This document shows, in pieces, positions 15,089-17,957 of a stretch of DNA of 17,957 nucleotides. Location: positions 1-17,957 of the forward strand of contig CAZHQW010000061.1 of the NCBI GenBank assembly GCA_964534745.1, written 5' to 3'. This DNA comes from G020354785 sp964534745. GTDB taxonomy: Bacteria; Bacteroidota; Bacteroidia; Bacteroidales; UBA10428. Position 1 is the stretch's first letter. Each line of letters opens with the position of its first letter. The notes beneath the pieces were generated by a model. The model was given only the letters and a program-made list of their open reading frames with translations, did no database searches and was not told where the DNA came from. Position numbers and translations under genes: made by a program.

Positions 15089-15922
15089 GGCAGGATTCCT
15101 GACATCAATATCACGAACCTCATTCCATGTACCGTCCCTGAATTCCAGTCCGTCATATGAAAAATCGGGCCCATAGAACATATAATGATCTTTATATGAT
15201 GGTTTGGAAGGAGACAGATGGTCATAAATTATCATCTTCAGGTTCTCATTATACTTCAGGCTCATGCTGACTTTTGAGGAATATTCAAAAATGATCCTGT
15301 CAAGGAGCTTATCCTGATAGTTAAAAACAGGTTTGCCAAAAACAGGTATGGTGTCACTACTGAAATACAGGATATCAATAATTTTTTTTGAGGTAAGGAG
15401 GTTATTAAAATCAAAGCCCAGTAAGGTATAATAGGTGACTCCCCCGTGCCTGGATTCAACAATTTCATAATATAGTGCTCCGACCCAGTTTGTATCACTT
15501 AGTATTTTTTCTTCAGGCAAATCAATGCCGGCCTTTTTATCTGTCAGCCTGTATACACTAAAATCTTTAGCCCTGGGCGGATAGTACTGGATGAATCCGT
15601 AGTATTTATGTGTGCCGTCAGAAAAAGGTATATTCCACGTAAAAAGTCTGAGCTTTTTGTCAGGTGATATGATCTTTCCAATATTCTTAAGTGAATCAAA
15701 AGGAAAGGAGAATGACTCCTTAATAGCCAGTGCTTTCTCAAACCTAATAATGATCTCATTATTAATTCTTTCCTTTTCAGAGTTATTGCCGGCATTATAA
15801 AGACTATCAAACAGGCTGTCCAGTATCTGCTCATATCTGTTGACTGATGCTGAATCAGCATTATCCGAAAGAATATTACCTGCCGGAATATTGATACTGA
15901 ATAAAAGCAAAAAAAGAATCAT
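15083..15922 (-). CDS. Secreted protein of unknown function
   Basis: 279 residues from the ATG at 15922 (MILFLLLFSINIPAG...). A TTG four codons upstream is possible, and the frame is closed by a stop near 15959. The N-terminus is hydrophobic and ends in small residues, consistent with a signal peptide, although it has no basic residue before the core. A coiled or helical polar region (about 25-65) precedes a beta-rich domain with FTWNIPFSDGTHKYYGFIQYY, then WVGALYYEIVESRHGGVTYYTLLGFD, then RIIFEYSSKVSMSLKYNE and YDHLSP, and near the end PDFSYDGLEF. The pattern resembles uncharacterised conserved Bacteroidota proteins; I know no domain name or function. It follows an orphan LytTR regulator by 53 bases and precedes htpG. 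Confidence 0.75.
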   Translation of the reverse strand: MILFLLLFSINIPAGNILSDNADSASVNRYEQILDSLFDSLYNAGNNSEKERINNEIIIRFEKALAIKESFSFPFDSLKNIGKIISPDKKLRLFTWNIPFSDGTHKYYGFIQYYPPRAKDFSVYRLTDKKAGIDLPEEKILSDTNWVGALYYEIVESRHGGVTYYTLLGFDFNNLLTSKKIIDILYFSSDTIPVFGKPVFNYQDKLLDRIIFEYSSKVSMSLKYNENLKMIIYDHLSPSKPSYKDHYMFYGPDFSYDGLEFRDGTWNEVRDIDVRNPAY

Positions 15923-15975
15923 AATACAACTCAAGGTATTTAAGACCAGGTGCAGCGATTAATAATGAAAGGAGT

Positions 15976-16677
15976 TTATTTAATTATAAGGTTAATATCT
16001 CCCATGAGCTTGTCCTTGTATGATTTTCCTATAGGTATCGATTTGCTGCCGTCATGGGTTTTTATAATGACCGAATTATCCTCTATAACATTTATACTGC
16101 TTGTATTTACGATATATGAGCGATGGACCCTGGTAAACCTGTTTGAAGGCAACTTCTGTTCTATGGCTTTCATCGTAAAATGAATAGTATACTTCTCATT
16201 AAAGGTATTAAAGATGACATAGTTTTCAAGAGCCTCCACCCAGAGTATATCCTGGTATTTCAGGCGCACAAGGGCAGAATTTTTCTTAATAAATATTTCA
16301 TCATCCCTGGGATCAACCTTGTTTTTAAATCTAACGTTTGCCTTATTGACAGCCTTGAAAAATCGGCTGTAAGAAATTGGTTTTAGCAGGTAGTCGGTTA
16401 CATCGTAATTGAAGGCATCAAGAGCATACTTGTCTTTTGATGAAATAATGATTATCTGGGGAGGATTGGTTAATGTTTCCAGGAAGTCAATACCACTCAT
16501 CTCAGGCATCTCGATATCAAGGAATATCAAATCAATATCTTCTTCAGTACTAAAAGCATTTATCGCATCAACGGCATTCTCATAAGAACTAAGCAGGTTA
16601 AGCTGGTCGGTACGATTTACAAACTCCTCTATTATTCTTCTTGACATTAAATCATCATCGATAATAATACAATTCAT
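15976..16677 (-). CDS. LytTR-family response regulator (LytR/AlgR type)
   Basis: 233 residues. The receiver domain occupies 1-118, with acidic D7-D9 (IIIDDD), phospho-acceptor D54 (LIFLDIEMPEMSG), S79-S80 in the Thr/Ser position, and K99 (YLLKPIS). A LytTR DNA-binding domain follows at about 127-230: IFIKKNSALVRLKYQDILWVE, then NRFTRVHRSYIVN (179-191), then IPIGKSYKDKL (214-224). Such regulators bind direct repeats upstream of targets after phosphorylation by LytS-type or other sensor kinases. No kinase is adjacent, so it is an orphan here. The secreted protein gene 53 bases downstream may be cotranscribed. The domain assignment is firm; the regulon is unknown. Confidence 0.95.
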   Translation of the reverse strand: MNCIIIDDDLMSRRIIEEFVNRTDQLNLLSSYENAVDAINAFSTEEDIDLIFLDIEMPEMSGIDFLETLTNPPQIIIISSKDKYALDAFNYDVTDYLLKPISYSRFFKAVNKANVRFKNKVDPRDDEIFIKKNSALVRLKYQDILWVEALENYVIFNTFNEKYTIHFTMKAIEQKLPSNRFTRVHRSYIVNTSSINVIEDNSVIIKTHDGSKSIPIGKSYKDKLMGDINLIIK

Positions 16678-16726
16678 GTTAGATAATTTTCGTCAAAATA
16701 TAAGATATACTCGTCAATATTTTAAC

Positions 16727-16734
16727 CAAATATA
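16727..16734 (-). promoter_or_regulatory. Possible -7 element for the LytTR regulator gene
   Basis: Minus-strand TATATTTG matches TAnnTTTG, 50 bases before the start at 16677. The -33 region lacks TTTG at normal spacing (TTTC at 16 bases is the closest), so only the -7 is supported. The rest of 16678-16788 is AT-rich with no other structure seen. Confidence 0.35.
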
Positions 16735-16788
16735 ACAAAAAAATAAATCCGAAAGTAAAAAATAAAATAAAGATAAAAATAATAATCT

Positions 16789-17463
16789 CTAACTGTTTAG
16801 CCCACACATAAATGTGTTTTCCAAAATGTCAGATTTCCTTATACTTTCCTTCAGCCATTTAATTTTTACATCCTTTTTCTCCTCTTCAGATAGCCTCCAG
16901 TCAATGGCTGAGCGCTTCAGCTTTGACACAAGATGATGAAGGATAATAGCTGCGGATACTGAAATATTAAAGCTTCTTGTGAAACCAAACATGGGTATAC
17001 TCAAAAACTCATCCGACAACTGAATGATTTCATCCGATAATCCGTTAAGTTCGGTACCGAAAAGCAGTGCCACCTTTCCGCTTTCGAGGCAAAAATCATC
17101 CAGCGGCGCACTCTCCTTGTCAGGGATAGTGGCCACTATCCTGTATCCTTTCGATTTAAGGGTGTCTATTGCCGTTCTGGTATTGTTTTCTCCCTTGCTG
17201 TATCTTATTATATTCAGCCACTTATTGGAACCAAGGGCCACATCCGGATTAATTACATATTTATTTTGGTTTTCAATTATATGAACATCCTGGATTCCGT
17301 AACATTCACTTGTACGCAGCACCGCACTTGCATTCTGTGACTGAAATATGTCTTCGAGCACGACAGTAATATACCTGGTGCGCTGTTCCAGCACTTTATC
17401 TATTATTTCTTTCCTGCTCTCGGTAATGAATTGTTCCAGAAATTTTGCAAGCTTACTTTTCAT
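16789..17463 (-). CDS. SpoU/TrmH-family RNA 2'-O-methyltransferase
   Basis: 224 residues from the ATG at 17463 (MKSKLAKFLEQF); an in-frame TTG six codons upstream is less likely. The three SPOUT motifs are in order: N44-ASAVLRTSE (motif 1, with R50 and E53), LLFGTELNGLS (133-143, motif 2), and IPMFGFTRSFNISVSAA (157-172, motif 3), which builds the trefoil-knot SAM site. The overall layout, with a short basic N-terminal helix and a helical C-terminal tail, resembles TrmH, which methylates G18 of tRNA; a different tRNA or rRNA target cannot be excluded by eye. It lies downstream of HU but is separated from it by a strong terminator, so it needs its own promoter or read-through; no clear TAnnTTTG was seen in 17464-17500. 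Confidence 0.9.
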   Translation of the reverse strand: MKSKLAKFLEQFITESRKEIIDKVLEQRTRYITVVLEDIFQSQNASAVLRTSECYGIQDVHIIENQNKYVINPDVALGSNKWLNIIRYSKGENNTRTAIDTLKSKGYRIVATIPDKESAPLDDFCLESGKVALLFGTELNGLSDEIIQLSDEFLSIPMFGFTRSFNISVSAAIILHHLVSKLKRSAIDWRLSEEEKKDVKIKWLKESIRKSDILENTFMCGLNS

Positions 17464-17500
17464 AGAACGCGGGAAATACAATTAAAACAGGTCTTTAAAT

Positions 17501-17527
17501 AAAAAAAAAGGGAGCATCAGCTCCCTT
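17501..17527 (-). terminator. Rho-independent terminator of the HU gene
   Basis: On the minus strand a perfect 8-bp stem (AAGGGAGC / GCTCCCTT) with a TGAT loop is followed at once by a run of T. It begins 19 bases after the HU stop. This is the clearest terminator in the window. Confidence 0.92.
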
Positions 17528-17546
17528 AATCTCTTTTTCTAAATTA

Positions 17547-17819
17547 TTATTTAACTGCATCAGCCAACTCGCTACCTGCCTTAAATTTTACAACCTTTTT
17601 AGCTGCGATATTAATTTCTTTACCGGTCTGTGGGTTTCTGCCTTTTCTTGCACTTCTTTTAGCTATTGAAAACGAGCCAAAACCTACTAACGCAACACGG
17701 TCACCTCTTTTAAGTGCTCCGGCAGTTGCTTTAATGAGGGAATCAAGGGCTTTCTTAGCATCAGCTTTGGTTATACCAGCATCGCCAGCCATGGCATCTA
17801 TTAGTTGTGCTTTGTTCAT
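17547..17819 (-). CDS. hup: HU family DNA-binding protein
   Basis: 90 residues, the standard HU length. It starts MNKAQLIDAMAGDAGITKADAKKALDS-type (helical dimerisation half) and contains the family signature GFGSFSIAKRSARKGRNPQTG (residues 47-67), with the arm Pro in RNP that intercalates DNA. HU is an abundant nucleoid protein that binds and bends DNA without strong sequence preference. The gene has its own consensus promoter and an intrinsic terminator, so it is monocistronic. Bacteroidota usually have several HU paralogues; this one has the canonical short form. Confidence 0.97.
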   Translation of the reverse strand: MNKAQLIDAMAGDAGITKADAKKALDSLIKATAGALKRGDRVALVGFGSFSIAKRSARKGRNPQTGKEINIAAKKVVKFKAGSELADAVK

Positions 17820-17850
17820 AATAATTAATTTTTAGGATTAATAAATGTTG

Positions 17851-17880
17851 TTCAATAGTTGAAACTATATGCAAATATAG
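17851..17880. repeat. Two short inverted repeats over the HU -7 and start region
   Basis: CTATAT (17865-17870) and ATATAG (17875-17880) form a 6-bp inverted repeat that spans the -7 element. TTCAA (17851-17855) and TTGAA (17859-17863) form a second one just inside the predicted transcript. They could be an operator or a small 5' hairpin; AT-richness makes chance a fair alternative. Confidence 0.35.
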
Positions 17881-17902
17881 ACTATTTCTCAAGTTTAGCA
17901 AA
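17872..17902 (-). promoter_or_regulatory. HU promoter, consensus Bacteroidota -33/-7
   Basis: On the minus strand TTTG (17902-17899), exactly 19 bases, then TATATTTG (17879-17872): a full match to the known TTTG-N19-TAnnTTTG form. Transcription would start near 17865, leaving a leader of about 45 bases before the ATG at 17819. Confidence 0.8.
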
Positions 17903-17957
17903 TTTATACCAAAAAAAAAGTCAAAGAATCCCCAAAAAACTGTGAGAAATCAGTTAT

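Overview
The window looks like chromosome of a Bacteroidota bacterium, most likely an environmental Bacteroidales/Marinilabiliales-type lineage. The evidence is: a type IX secretion (T9SS) type B sorting domain followed by a PorP/SprF-family protein; ResB and CcsA encoded as separate, translationally overlapping genes; a 681-residue HtpG; a DUF6057-like membrane protein; and promoters of the Bacteroidota type (TTTG, about 19 bases, TAnnTTTG), with an exact match upstream of the HU gene. Placement below phylum level is inference. No phage, transposon, CRISPR, tRNA or rRNA was seen, and coding density is high: no gap between genes exceeds 300 bases.

Layout. Bases 1-3402 (+) hold the 3' part of a large secreted, repeat-rich PKD/Ig-type protein with a T9SS type B sorting domain, then its usual neighbour, a PorP/SprF-like protein. 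Bases 3512-3883 (+) encode a stand-alone receiver domain. Bases 3903-6526 hold a divergent pair: a PRPP-synthetase-like protein (-) and a chorismatase of the FkbO/Hyg5/XanB2 (RidA-like) family (+), the latter preceded by a 21-codon leader frame whose stop overlaps its start codon. Bases 6523-9911 (-) are a two-gene operon: a DUF6057-like membrane/TPR protein and a membrane-anchored beta-propeller protein with a c-type heme motif (CxxCH) and a C-terminal SGAT motif. Divergent from it, 10096-12134 (+) is a System II cytochrome c maturation pair (ResB, CcsA). Bases 12144-14983 (-) are htpG followed by a Mut7-C RNase-domain protein. Bases 15083-16677 (-) are an orphan LytTR response regulator and a secreted protein of unknown function. 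Bases 16789-17819 (-) are a TrmH-type RNA methyltransferase and the HU gene, separated by a strong intrinsic terminator.

How the parts may work together. ResB and CcsA carry heme across the membrane and attach it to CxxCH motifs outside. The divergent operon encodes exactly such a protein, so 6523-12134 reads as a coherent extracytoplasmic redox locus whose physiological role I cannot identify. The possible flavin attachment motif at the end of the propeller protein, and the chorismatase, are the most unusual items. The rest is ordinary Bacteroidota housekeeping, secretion and regulation.

Limits: all family names come from motif recognition by eye, with no database search. Several genes are called from an internal ATG rather than an upstream TTG, for reasons given in each entry.
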